From contig NZ_CP028918.1 in the NCBI RefSeq assembly GCF_003060865.1, positions 3,460,001-3,524,000 of the forward strand: a stretch of 64,000 nt of DNA. The letters run 5' to 3'. The DNA comes from Gemmobacter aquarius. GTDB taxonomy: Bacteria > Pseudomonadota > Alphaproteobacteria > Rhodobacterales > Rhodobacteraceae. Shown here in pieces: positions 55,393-62,705 of the stretch (within the stretch, counting starts at the first letter, position 1; each line of letters starts with the position of its first letter). Under the pieces are notes generated by a model. The model was not told where the DNA came from and ran no database searches. It saw only the letters and a program-made list of their open reading frames with translations. The translations under genes were made by a program, and so were the position numbers.

Positions 55393-55830
55393 CTAGCGCG
55401 GGCGCATCCTGTTTCGGAGGGCTGTCAGGTCGTCGCGCAGCGTAGCGGCTTCGGTTTGGCCAAGCCCCGTGAGGTCAAGGAAACATTGCGGGACAGAGGC
55501 GGCTTGTTCGCGAATGGCGTGGCCCCTTTCGGTTAGGTTCAGTCGCACTTGCCTTTCGTCGGCCGGATCCCGGCTGCGCGTCAGGTAGCCCGATTGCTCA
55601 AGCCGTTTGAGAAGCGGGGTGAGGGTGTTGCTGTCGAGGCGTAGTGTGGCGCTTACCTGGCCCACCGTCTGGCCGTCTTGGGACCACAGCGCAGCGAGAG
55701 CCAGGTATTGCGGATAGGTGAGCCCTAGCGGGTCAAGCAGGGGCTTATAGGCTGCCTGCATCGCATGTGCCGCAGAATAGAGCGCGAAGCACAGCATTTC
55801 CGGCGGTGTTAAGGGCGGTTTTACAGACAT
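55393..55830 (-). CDS. ohrR: Organic-hydroperoxide-sensing MarR-family repressor OhrR
   Basis: A 145-aa winged-helix repressor. The redox-active cysteine is Cys14 (MLCFALYSAAHAM), matching the conserved N-terminal Cys of OhrR. The winged helix follows (VGQVSATLRLDSNTLTPLLKRLEQSGYL, then RDPADERQV, residues about 55-95). Oxidation by organic hydroperoxides releases it from DNA. It is divergent from ohr, with three operator copies between them. Confidence 0.92.
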   Translation of the reverse strand: MSVKPPLTPPEMLCFALYSAAHAMQAAYKPLLDPLGLTYPQYLALAALWSQDGQTVGQVSATLRLDSNTLTPLLKRLEQSGYLTRSRDPADERQVRLNLTERGHAIREQAASVPQCFLDLTGLGQTEAATLRDDLTALRNRMRPR

Positions 55831-55841
55831 CGCTCAAAGTT

Positions 55842-55928
55842 ATATCGTACACGATGGAAGCGCAAGCGATTGACAGTCGGTGAGAACTGCTGCTATTAAT
55901 ATCGCATACGATATAATCGCAAACGATA
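55842..55928. promoter_or_regulatory. Three OhrR-type operators between ohrR and ohr
   Basis: Copies of the pattern TATCG-N4-CGATA: ATATCGTACACGAT (55842-55855), the perfect ATATCG-CATA-CGATAT (55899-55914) and AATCGCAAACGATA (55915-55928). The last two are adjacent and sit 13-42 bases before the ohr start. The first lies 12 bases before ohrR, implying that both genes are repressed. Confidence 0.75.
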
Positions 55929-55940
55929 AAGGAGAAATCC

Positions 55941-56369
55941 ATGGGTATCGACCCGAAGTACTGGACCGAAGCACAGGCGACCGGAGGCGGGCGGAACGGG
56001 CTTGCCAAGCTGGCCGATGGAAAACTGACGGTGACGATGACAAGCCCCAAAGAGTTGGGGGGTTCGGGTGCTGGGCATAACCCGGAAGAGCTGTTCGCGC
56101 TGGGTTATGCTGCCTGCTATTTGGGTGCGATGCGCTACGTGGCCGGTCTCGAGAAGCTAGGTGCAGTGCCGGATGCGGCAACCGTGGACGCACATGTTGC
56201 GATCGGCGGGCGCAGCGAAGGGGGGTTCGGGCTGAAGGTAAAGCTTGTCGTGACTATGCCGGGAGTCGAGCGCGGAGTGGCAGAAAGGATTGCCGAGCGT
56301 GGTCATTTCATCTGCCCCTATTCGCACGCGACCAAGGGAAACATCGAAGTCGAGACCGTGGTCGCCTGA
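55941..56369 (+). CDS. ohr: Organic hydroperoxide resistance protein Ohr
   Basis: A 142-aa thiol peroxidase that reduces organic hydroperoxides. The catalytic residues are present: Arg18, Glu49, the peroxidatic Cys59 (NPEELFALGYAACYLGAM) and the resolving Cys125 (FICPYSHATKGN). The start ATG follows AAGGAG by 7 bases. It is under the control of OhrR encoded next to it. Confidence 0.97.
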   Translation: MGIDPKYWTEAQATGGGRNGLAKLADGKLTVTMTSPKELGGSGAGHNPEELFALGYAACYLGAMRYVAGLEKLGAVPDAATVDAHVAIGGRSEGGFGLKVKLVVTMPGVERGVAERIAERGHFICPYSHATKGNIEVETVVA

Positions 56370-56492
56370 GCCACCCGATTGATAAAGGAAAACGCCCGGG
56401 CGATGACTGACGCATTCCGTCTGGTAGGACATGGACCTGCCAAGCGGTGCCGGACAGTCCCTACTGTCCGCTTTGGCTCTCGCCAGCTTCAA

Positions 56493-56517
56493 CCGCCAGA
56501 TCCGCAAGATCTGGCGG
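56493..56517. repeat. 10-bp perfect inverted repeat after ohr
   Basis: CCGCCAGATC and GATCTGGCGG are separated by CGCAA in the 202-bp gap between ohr and the RES toxin gene. No T-run follows on either strand. It could be a weak bidirectional terminator or a recombination-related palindrome marking the edge of the accessory segment. Confidence 0.5.
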
Positions 56518-56571
56518 TCGATGTGTCAACTGGATAGTCACCTTCACCATTCCTGTAAAATGCAGTCAGTT

Positions 56572-57228
56572 TCAAGCCAATGCCATTAGGTATCCAATTT
56601 TGCTTGCAGCGCGCAGAATTTCTGGACTGAGGCTTGGATCGTTGAGGGGGCGATGAAATCTCGGGGCAGAGGGAAGGGCGTTCGTCGATTTTTCGTAGAG
56701 AGCAAAGGCATCACACCCTCCGCCCATCGAGGGTGGATAGACGATACCATCTACGTCTGGGAATGCTTCGTATAGCGCCTTACTCCATCTTTGTGCACGC
56801 CCCTTCGCGCCAGAGCTAATGGCAGACGATGCTCCCATTCTGGTGACAAACGGGCCTCGCAGATCCAATAGCTTCAGTTCGCGTTCTGTCGAAAAAGCGG
56901 TGAACCAGGGATTGTTGAGATCGGTGTCTATGACCCGACTCAATTGAAAGACTTCAGCCAAGCAAATCCCGAGACCGGAGAGGGCTCCTTTACCTGCAGC
57001 GTAGTAGATTCCTCGTAAGCCTGTGGTTGGATTTCCTGCCGGATCTCTCTCGTGATGATCGAACCGTGAGCCTGCCGGCCCCCGGAAGCGGAATTCGTTC
57101 CACTCAACGGGGTGGAATCCACCTCGAAAGAAGATACGACACAAAGCAGTGCCTTTGGGCAACACGAGAATATCTGGCTCAACCGTGCGCAGGACGGCGG
57201 GTGCTGGTGGTTCTGGGAACTTCGGCAT
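56572..57228 (-). CDS. RES-domain toxin (NAD-degrading type)
   Basis: A 218-aa RES-domain protein. The family's polar residues are visible: Arg31 (LCRIFF), Arg55 (GSRFD), Tyr75/Tyr76 (GIYYA), Glu92 (CLAEVF) and a serine in FSTERELKLLDL. RES toxins have an ADP-ribosyltransferase-like fold and deplete NAD or modify proteins (known family role). It is preceded by its putative antitoxin gene, sharing one base (TGATG). G+C is visibly lower than in neighbours, suggesting transfer. Confidence 0.85.
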   Translation of the reverse strand: MPKFPEPPAPAVLRTVEPDILVLPKGTALCRIFFRGGFHPVEWNEFRFRGPAGSRFDHHERDPAGNPTTGLRGIYYAAGKGALSGLGICLAEVFQLSRVIDTDLNNPWFTAFSTERELKLLDLRGPFVTRMGASSAISSGAKGRAQRWSKALYEAFPDVDGIVYPPSMGGGCDAFALYEKSTNALPSAPRFHRPLNDPSLSPEILRAASKIGYLMALA

Positions 57229-57839
57229 CAGATGTCAGCAGCCAGCTCCGCAACTACCTTGGAGTCTTCACCTGCCATAAGCCACTCAACTGGCGTCATT
57301 GCATCGCCATTTGCGTCCTCGAGATCAGGCTGTGGCGTCATGAAGAATCCGTAGATCGTCAAAAGCTTCACACCTGGTCGAACTGCAGCAAGCACCTTTC
57401 TCAAGCCAGGCAATTCGCCGTTCTCAGTGAATTGGAAGGCCGGAATGAGGTGGGAGCGACCATCTGATCCACGAATGGAGAGGAGATCACCTTCGCTGAT
57501 ACGCTGGCGAAGTCTACCGTTCGTCACGCCGAGGCGATTGGCCGCAAAGCCGATCGGAAGCGCTGTTGCCCGGATGTGGCCCAGCAAGCCGGCAGATTTC
57601 AGGGCTTGGTCCATGCTTGCAGCGCCGCTTTTGATGCCTACACCAACGTCTTCCAGAGCCTGCGCTTCATCGGGAAGCAGAGGCTCTCGATAACCTTTGA
57701 TCAAGAGACGATACCTGTCATCCGTCGCCAAGGCTCGCAAAGCAGCAATGTAGTCGAGCTCGGCACCTGGCGTGCCCAGGAGCTTCACTGCGCTCTTGAG
57801 TTCTGTTGCTACATCTTCGTCTGTCGCGGCAATGCCCAT
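57228..57839 (-). CDS. Putative antitoxin partner of the RES toxin, MbcA/ParS-like C-terminus
   Basis: A 203-aa protein. The C-terminal 45 residues (PQPDLEDANGDAMTPVEWLM, then SKVVAELAADI) resemble the toxin-binding end of MbcA/ParS/Xre antitoxins (DUF2384). A small HTH-like segment lies earlier (IGFAANRLGVTNGRLRQRISEGD, about 115-137), with a long unassigned N-terminus in front. Xre-RES antitoxins are usually about 120-160 aa, so this one is larger. The ATG at 57839 has GGAG upstream; an alternative ATG at 57872 would place the start inside the operator. Confidence 0.75.
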   Translation of the reverse strand: MGIAATDEDVATELKSAVKLLGTPGAELDYIAALRALATDDRYRLLIKGYREPLLPDEAQALEDVGVGIKSGAASMDQALKSAGLLGHIRATALPIGFAANRLGVTNGRLRQRISEGDLLSIRGSDGRSHLIPAFQFTENGELPGLRKVLAAVRPGVKLLTIYGFFMTPQPDLEDANGDAMTPVEWLMAGEDSKVVAELAADI

Positions 57840-57855
57840 AGAATCGCTCCATTTG

Positions 57856-57878
57856 CTAACGATAACATACATCGTTAG
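57856..57878. promoter_or_regulatory. Palindromic operator before the RES antitoxin gene
   Basis: CTAACGAT and ATCGTTAG, 7 bp apart, form a perfect inverted repeat just before the antitoxin start. A further CGTTAGT and CGTT follow at 57883-57895. Autoregulation by the antitoxin-toxin complex is the likely use. Confidence 0.6.
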
Positions 57879-57959
57879 TTTGCGTTAGTAACGTTTGCTA
57901 TGCGAAGAATTTCGGTCAATAGTGACTGCGAGAATGGGGATGTAGATCGCGCCAGAACA

Positions 57960-57968
57960 ACAGCGCAT
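57960..57968 (+). repeat. Left 9-bp flanking direct repeat of the TnpB-like element
   Basis: ACAGCGCAT occurs 4 bp outside the left inverted repeat and again at 59110-59118, 4 bp outside the right one. It could be a target duplication. Confidence 0.5.
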
Positions 57969-57972
57969 GGAG

Positions 57973-59105
57973 ATTATCCCGCTGACACATCAGCCCCCAG
58001 ATCTTGTGGATCCGGTGGCTGTAGTTTCTTTGTCAGCAAGACCTCTGCGGCTGCTTTTGAGGCCCGGTAATAGGGACTGCTGAGCACCGCAGCCGGGATC
58101 ACCCGATCCCGGGTCGTGATACGCTCGAGATGCCGCCTTATGGTGGCTTCGAGGCTTTGCGCCTTTGTGAGACGCGCTCTCCGATCGAAAGCGGACCGTC
58201 CGCTATCCAGATTGCGCGCCGCATTCACATCGGCGTGGATCTCGTGGCCACAGGAGCGGTACGAGAAGTCGGACTGGGTCTTGCGGTTCGCCTTCGAGAC
58301 GAACCCGCACTCCGAGCAAGTCTGTGACGAGTAGGCCGGGTTCACCTCCGAAAAGGTGATGCCATACCGCTCCTCGAAATCCTTCATCTTCGAGCGGATC
58401 ACCACTCGGCCCGACCGGGCCAGAATGCGGTTCAGCCACAGCGACAGACCGGGCGCACGGAAGTCAAGCTTCTCGAGCACCACATGGGCCGGGCGCTTTT
58501 GCATGATCACCCGGTTCAGCACCCGACCGATCTCGGTCTTGAGGAAGCCCCGGAAGGCCGCGACCCGCGCGCGATACCGCCGCGAGTGGTTCGGCTTGAG
58601 GCCTTGCTTCTCGCCCTTGTGGGGCCCGGACGCCATATTGATCGGTTCACGGGAGAACCACGCGCCAGCTCGGTTGATCGTCAGCAGCTGGTGTCGCACG
58701 GCATCATCGACTGTCGATCGTAGAACGGTCTCTTTGAAGTCGTTGGACCGGTTGGACATGAAGCTGTCGAGCTGACGCACCACTTGGTAGCGCAACATCT
58801 GCACCCGCACGGCACCGACGCGGGTCTTGGCGCGCAAGATACGGGGCGATCTGGCCTCGCCTGCTGCCGAGACCATCTTGTTGAAGCGTCCCGTCTCGAA
58901 GAAGCGTTGCCCTTGATCGGCGGCGACATCTGGAGCCGCGCCCCTCATGGCGCGAAGCACATCAAGGGCTTCCCGGATCTTGCCGGGATTGGCGTCGCTC
59001 AGAGGAAGGTGGTCGCAGCGCTTCATCACCAAGGAATATTGGCCGTTTTGGCCGGAGACGAAGCGGCAACACCACATTTTGTGGCTGATGTGTCAGCGGG
59101 ATAAT
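57973..59105 (-). mobile_element. Compact TnpB-like element with 23-bp inverted ends
   Basis: The segment is bounded by a perfect 23-bp inverted repeat, ATTATCCCGCTGACACATCA plus GCC, at 57973-57995 and on the other strand at 59083-59105. Outside lie GGAG and TCCG, then the 9-bp direct repeat ACAGCGCAT. The single gene fills nearly all of the 1133 bp. IS200/IS605 elements normally have no such inverted ends and make no duplication, so this could be a non-autonomous DDE-mobilised unit. Confidence 0.7.
57974..59077 (-). CDS. Degenerate TnpB-like (RuvC/zinc-ribbon) protein
   Basis: A 367-aa protein resembling the RNA-guided nuclease TnpB. The RuvC-II glutamate (VVLEKLDF, Glu202) and RuvC-III aspartate (HADVNAARNL, Asp283) are kept. 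The RuvC-I position, normally an aspartate, appears as Asn135 in LLTINRAGAW. The zinc ribbon has CSECG (Cys254, Cys257) but only Cys276 of the second pair (YRSCG, Tyr273 in place of Cys). The stop codon lies inside the left inverted repeat, leaving almost no room downstream for a separate guide RNA. Confidence 0.7.
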   Translation of the reverse strand: MWCCRFVSGQNGQYSLVMKRCDHLPLSDANPGKIREALDVLRAMRGAAPDVAADQGQRFFETGRFNKMVSAAGEARSPRILRAKTRVGAVRVQMLRYQVVRQLDSFMSNRSNDFKETVLRSTVDDAVRHQLLTINRAGAWFSREPINMASGPHKGEKQGLKPNHSRRYRARVAAFRGFLKTEIGRVLNRVIMQKRPAHVVLEKLDFRAPGLSLWLNRILARSGRVVIRSKMKDFEERYGITFSEVNPAYSSQTCSECGFVSKANRKTQSDFSYRSCGHEIHADVNAARNLDSGRSAFDRRARLTKAQSLEATIRRHLERITTRDRVIPAAVLSSPYYRASKAAAEVLLTKKLQPPDPQDLGADVSAG

Positions 59106-59109
59106 TCCG

Positions 59110-59118
59110 ACAGCGCAT
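59110..59118 (+). repeat. Right 9-bp flanking direct repeat of the TnpB-like element
   Basis: ACAGCGCAT, identical to 57960-57968, 4 bp beyond the right inverted repeat. Confidence 0.5.
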
Positions 59119-59144
59119 TATCGTTCCTGCGGACGGTCAGCGTG

Positions 59145-59186
59145 AAAAAGCATAGGCTCGCCGGGAGGTGTTCGGCGAGCCTATGC
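59145..59186 (-). terminator. Rho-independent terminator of ilvE
   Basis: A perfect 13-bp stem (GCATAGGCTCGCC / GGCGAGCCTATGC, 11-base loop) lies 67 bases beyond the ilvE stop. It is followed on the minus strand by TTTTT (59149-59145). It insulates ilvE from the mobile element. Confidence 0.9.
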
Positions 59187-59253
59187 GTTTGTGTCCTACA
59201 AGCCGGAATGCGTCAGGCGATGGCGCGGGCGTTTTGCTGTCAAGAGTTTGGTG

Positions 59254-60120
59254 TCAGGCGCGAACCAACGCCTCGTACTCCGTCGCCACGCGGCGGGTGA
59301 TGTCGCCGACCTCGAACGTATACTCGCCGATCTGGCCGACCGGAGTCACCTCGGCTGCCGTCCCCGTAAGCCAACATTGTTCGAAACCAGCCAGTTCATG
59401 CGCTTCGATGTGGCGTTCGTGAACCTTGATCTGCATGTCGCGAAGCATGCCGATTACTGTCTGGCGGGTAATGCCGTTCAGTATGCAGTCGGGGGCGGGG
59501 GTGTGGACCTCGCCGTCCTTGACGAAAAAGATGTTGGCACCGGTCGCCTCGGCCACGTAGCCGCGGTAGTCGAACATCATGGCGTCCGAACAGCCTTTGG
59601 CCTGGGCTGCATGCTTGGCCATGGTGCAGATCATATAGAGACCCGACGCTTTCGCCTCGCACGGGATGGTTTCGGGCGATGGACGTTTCCACTTGGCGAT
59701 GTCGAGCTTCGCACCCTTCATCTTAGCGTCACCGTAATAAGCGCCCCATGTCCAGCAGGCGACGGCAAGGCGGACGGGGTTGTTGAGCGAGGCGACACCC
59801 ATTTCGTCGCCCGCGCCGCGATAGGCGATGGCGCGGATGTAGGCGTCCGTCAGGCCGTTGGCCTTGAGTACTTCCTCTTTCGCGGCATTGATCTGTTCGA
59901 CGGTGTAGGGGATTGGCATGTCGAGCATCTCGCCGGATCTCAGCAAGCGGGCGGAATGTTCCGAGGATTTGAATATCTTGCCGTTGTAGCAACGCTCGCC
60001 TTCGAACACGCTCGATGCGTAGTGCAAGGCGTGGGTGAGGATGTGGACGTTCGCCTGACGCCATTCCACCAGTTTGCCGTCCATCCAGATGAATCCGTCG
60101 CGATCGTCGTAGCCAGCCAT
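59254..60120 (-). CDS. ilvE: Branched-chain amino acid aminotransferase
   Basis: A 288-aa fold-type IV PLP enzyme making valine, leucine and isoleucine from their keto acids. Motifs are SSVFEGERCYNG (about 37), the PLP lysine region with KASGLYMICTMAKHAAQAKG (about 160-180) and EATGANIFFVKDGE (about 200). I chose the ATG at 60120 (MAGYDDRDGF), preceded by GAGAGGG. The frame is open to 60192, but the region upstream holds the shared regulatory motifs. Confidence 0.95.
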   Translation of the reverse strand: MAGYDDRDGFIWMDGKLVEWRQANVHILTHALHYASSVFEGERCYNGKIFKSSEHSARLLRSGEMLDMPIPYTVEQINAAKEEVLKANGLTDAYIRAIAYRGAGDEMGVASLNNPVRLAVACWTWGAYYGDAKMKGAKLDIAKWKRPSPETIPCEAKASGLYMICTMAKHAAQAKGCSDAMMFDYRGYVAEATGANIFFVKDGEVHTPAPDCILNGITRQTVIGMLRDMQIKVHERHIEAHELAGFEQCWLTGTAAEVTPVGQIGEYTFEVGDITRRVATEYEALVRA

Positions 60121-60143
60121 TTGCCCTCTCCCACGGGTAAAAT

Positions 60144-60192
60144 TTGCGAAAGTTGCGTAATTTAGGTCCGAAACGGACATAAAGTTGCGCAA
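60144..60192. promoter_or_regulatory. TTGCGNAA repeats and palindrome between ilvE and petP
   Basis: Three copies of TTGCG(N)AA lie at 60144-60150, 60153-60160 and 60185-60192, the last being the palindrome TTGCGCAA. The palindrome GTCCG-AAA-CGGAC lies at 60167-60179. They sit in the divergent promoter region and may be PetP (MarR) operators that also control ilvE. Confidence 0.5.
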
Positions 60193-60273
60193 AACCGGTG
60201 AGGTGGCTAACAGTCTGCGCTTGGAAAGTCAACAAGGCTGACGTAAATTTGGCGGGAGTGACAGGAGCGCGCG

Positions 60274-60774
60274 ATGGTTGATGGTGCAGGGGGCGGCGAA
60301 GGGCTGCTGTTTCTGACGGACGAGCAGTTGAGGAAAGGCATCGAAGCGATGTTCTTTGCCTATCGCGGGTTCACGGCCGATCCTGACCGCATTTTGGAAG
60401 GGATGGATTACGGGCGGGCGCATCATCGGGCGATTCACTTCATCCATCGGTCTCCGGGGACGACTGTGTCGAACCTGCTGGCGATACTGGGGGTGACGAA
60501 GCAAAGCCTGAACCGCGTGCTGCGAAGCCTGATCGAAGATGGGTTGGTCGAGCAGCGGGTCGGACGGGCCGACAAGCGCGAGCGGCATCTGCATCTGACG
60601 GCCAAGGGGGCCGAGTTGGAGCGGGCGCTCTCGGACGCGCAGCGTGCGCGGATGCGGGCAGCCTATCGTGCGGCAGGGCCTGCGGCGGTTCAGGGGTTTC
60701 GAACGGTACTGGAAGCGATGATGGACCCGGAAATGCGCCGCCAATATCAGGGACTGAGGGACTGGAACCTATGA
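60274..60774 (+). CDS. petP: MarR-family regulator PetP
   Basis: A 166-aa winged-helix regulator. The recognition region is TVSNLLAILGVTKQSLNRVL (residues about 68-87) and the wing is VGRADKRERHLHLT. The gene precedes petR with a 4-base overlap, the arrangement of petP-petR in Rhodobacter capsulatus, where PetR and PetP are needed for cytochrome bc1 and photosynthetic gene expression (from memory). The start ATG has GGAG upstream and follows an unusual repeat-rich region. Confidence 0.85.
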   Translation: MVDGAGGGEGLLFLTDEQLRKGIEAMFFAYRGFTADPDRILEGMDYGRAHHRAIHFIHRSPGTTVSNLLAILGVTKQSLNRVLRSLIEDGLVEQRVGRADKRERHLHLTAKGAELERALSDAQRARMRAAYRAAGPAAVQGFRTVLEAMMDPEMRRQYQGLRDWNL

Positions 60775-61475
60775 ATGAATTGCAGCCACATCTTCTCGTT
60801 GTCGACGATGACGAACGTATCCGGGGCTTGCTGCAAAAGTTCCTGATGCGGAACGGCTATCTGGTCACCGTCGCCCGTGACGGCGCACAGGCGCGGCGGC
60901 TGCTTGGCGGGCTGGAATTCGACATGATCGTTCTTGACGTCATGATGCCCGGCGAAGACGGAATAACGCTGACGCGGGATCTCCGGGCGCGACTTGCGGT
61001 GCCGATCTTGCTTTTGACGGCGCGGGGCGAAACGGCGAACCGGATCGAGGGGTTCGAGGCAGGGGCCGATGACTACCTGATCAAGCCGTTCGAGCCAAAG
61101 GAGCTGCTGCTGCGGATCAATGCGATCCTCCGTCGGGTGCCGGTTGCGAAACCGGCAGAGCCTGCGCCCAAGGTGTTGCACATGGGTGCGGTGCGTTATG
61201 ACATGGACCGCGGCGAATTGTGGCGGGGCGTCGATGTTGTGCGTCTGACTGCTACCGAGGCGGCCTTGATGCGGATCTTTGCCGCACAACCCGGTGTCGC
61301 CATTGCTCGGGAAAGGCTGGTCGGCGATCTCGGACGCGGGGCCGAGGACAGCGCGCAGGAACGGGCTGTGGATGTCCAGATCACAAGGTTGCGCCGCAAG
61401 ATCGAGGACGACCCCCGACAACCCCGCTATTTGCAGACCGTGCGTGGCGAAGGCTATATGCTGCAACCGGACTGA
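60771..61475 (+). CDS. petR: OmpR-family response regulator PetR
   Basis: A 234-aa response regulator. The receiver domain has Asp12-14 (VVDDDE), the phosphorylated Asp56 (IVLDVMMPGED), a threonine in LLLTARGE and Lys108-type YLIKPFEP. The DNA-binding winged helix occupies about 140-234 (VRLTATEAALMRIF, then RAVDVQITRLRRKIE). No histidine kinase gene is adjacent. The ATG overlaps the petP stop (ATGA). Confidence 0.93.
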   Translation: MNELQPHLLVVDDDERIRGLLQKFLMRNGYLVTVARDGAQARRLLGGLEFDMIVLDVMMPGEDGITLTRDLRARLAVPILLLTARGETANRIEGFEAGADDYLIKPFEPKELLLRINAILRRVPVAKPAEPAPKVLHMGAVRYDMDRGELWRGVDVVRLTATEAALMRIFAAQPGVAIARERLVGDLGRGAEDSAQERAVDVQITRLRRKIEDDPRQPRYLQTVRGEGYMLQPD

Positions 61476-61543
61476 CGGCCCACCGGCCGTGGGGCCTTGC
61501 GCTGGACCGTAACGCGTTGGGTTCGAGATAAAGGGGTGGACGG

Positions 61544-62469
61544 ATGGTGACGCTGGTTTTTACCCACTCCGATTTCCTCGGCCACGAGACTCCACCAGGG
61601 CACCCTGAACAAGTGGCGCGGCTGGGCGCGGTAGAGCGCGGACTGACAGGGTTGGAAGTCGAGAGACGCGAAGCGCCCCTGGCCGACGAAGTGGAGGTTT
61701 TGCGTTGCCATCCAGCTTCCTATCTGGCCCGCGTCAACACGGCAGTACCGGTCAAAGGATGGGCCCGGCTTGATGGCGACACTTACCTTTCACCGCGGTC
61801 GTTGACCGCAGCATTGCGCGGGGTCGGGGGCTGCGTTGCGGCGGTCGATGCCGTGATCTTGGGTAAGGCGCGAAATGCCTTTGTGGCGGGTCGCCCCCGG
61901 GGCATCATGCCGAAACGGCGACCGCGATGGGCTTTTGCCTGTTCGGCAATGTGGCGATTGCGGCGAAGCGTGCCTTGGACCAGCACAGTCTGAAACGCGT
62001 GGCGATAGTCGATTTCGACGTGCATCACGGCAACGGGACCCAGGATTTGCTGTGGAACGAACCACGCTGCCTGTTCGTCTCGACCCATCAGATGCCGCTC
62101 TATCCCGGCAGCGGCGCCGAGACCGAGCGTGGAGCACACGGGCAGATCTTGAATGTTCCGTTGCAGGCAGGTTCCGGCAGCGCAGCGATGAGGTCGGCAT
62201 ACGAGGCGCGCGTATTCCCCGCATTGGAAGCCTTTGCGCCGGAATTCCTGCTGGTATCGGCGGGTTTCGATGCCCATGTGGACGATCCGCTGGCCAATCT
62301 GGAATGGCATGCGGACGACTATCGCTGGTTGACGGGGCGGTTGTGCGACATCGCCGACACCCATTCGGGTGGGCGGATCGTCTCGACACTCGAAGGGGGA
62401 TATGATTTGCAGGCGTTGGAGGCCTGCGTGACGGCGCATGTAGGCGTGCTAGAGGAGCGAGGACGATGA
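61544..62469 (+). pseudogene. Histone-deacetylase-family protein, frameshifted
   Basis: An arginase-fold zinc deacetylase (class II HDAC/AcuC-like). The N-terminal part reads FTHSDFLGHETPPGHPEQVARL; the C-terminal part, in another frame, has AIVDFDVHHGNGTQDLLW (metal site), FVSTHQMPLYPGSG and LVSAGFDAHVDDPL. The frame breaks at 61894-61898, where five C residues stand in place of the expected six; restoring one C gives RPPGHHAE, the conserved active-site motif. It is either a true mutation or a sequencing error. It is followed by xseB with a 4-base overlap. Confidence 0.88.
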
Positions 62470-62705
62470 GCGACAAACCCGTGGCCGAGATGAGCTTCGA
62501 AGAAGCGATGGCGGCGCTGGAGCAGGTGGTCAACCAACTCGAGCGGGGCGATGTGGCTTTGGAGCAGTCTATTGCGCTTTACGAAAAGGGCGCTGCCTTG
62601 AAGAAGCATTGCTCCGACAAGCTGGCTGCAGCCGAGGCCAAGGTCGAGATGATCCGCGCACAGGAAGGCCGCGCAGTCGGAACGGCCCCCGCGGAGGGAC
62701 TGTGA
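62466..62705 (+). CDS. xseB: Exodeoxyribonuclease VII small subunit
   Basis: A 79-aa helical protein: MSFEEAMAALEQVVNQLERGDVALEQSIALYEKG, the family signature at residues 9-42, followed by an alpha-helical tail (KLAAAEAKVEMIRAQ). It joins XseA to form the exonuclease. It is co-translated with the upstream gene (ATGA) and with ispA (GTGA), the order usual in alphaproteobacteria. Confidence 0.96.
   Translation: MSDKPVAEMSFEEAMAALEQVVNQLERGDVALEQSIALYEKGAALKKHCSDKLAAAEAKVEMIRAQEGRAVGTAPAEGL

Noticed and set aside
55227..55445. Small 72-codon frame with a good ribosome site
   Set aside because: It overlaps the end of ohrR by about 50 bases and has no recognisable features. It cannot be excluded as a small gene.
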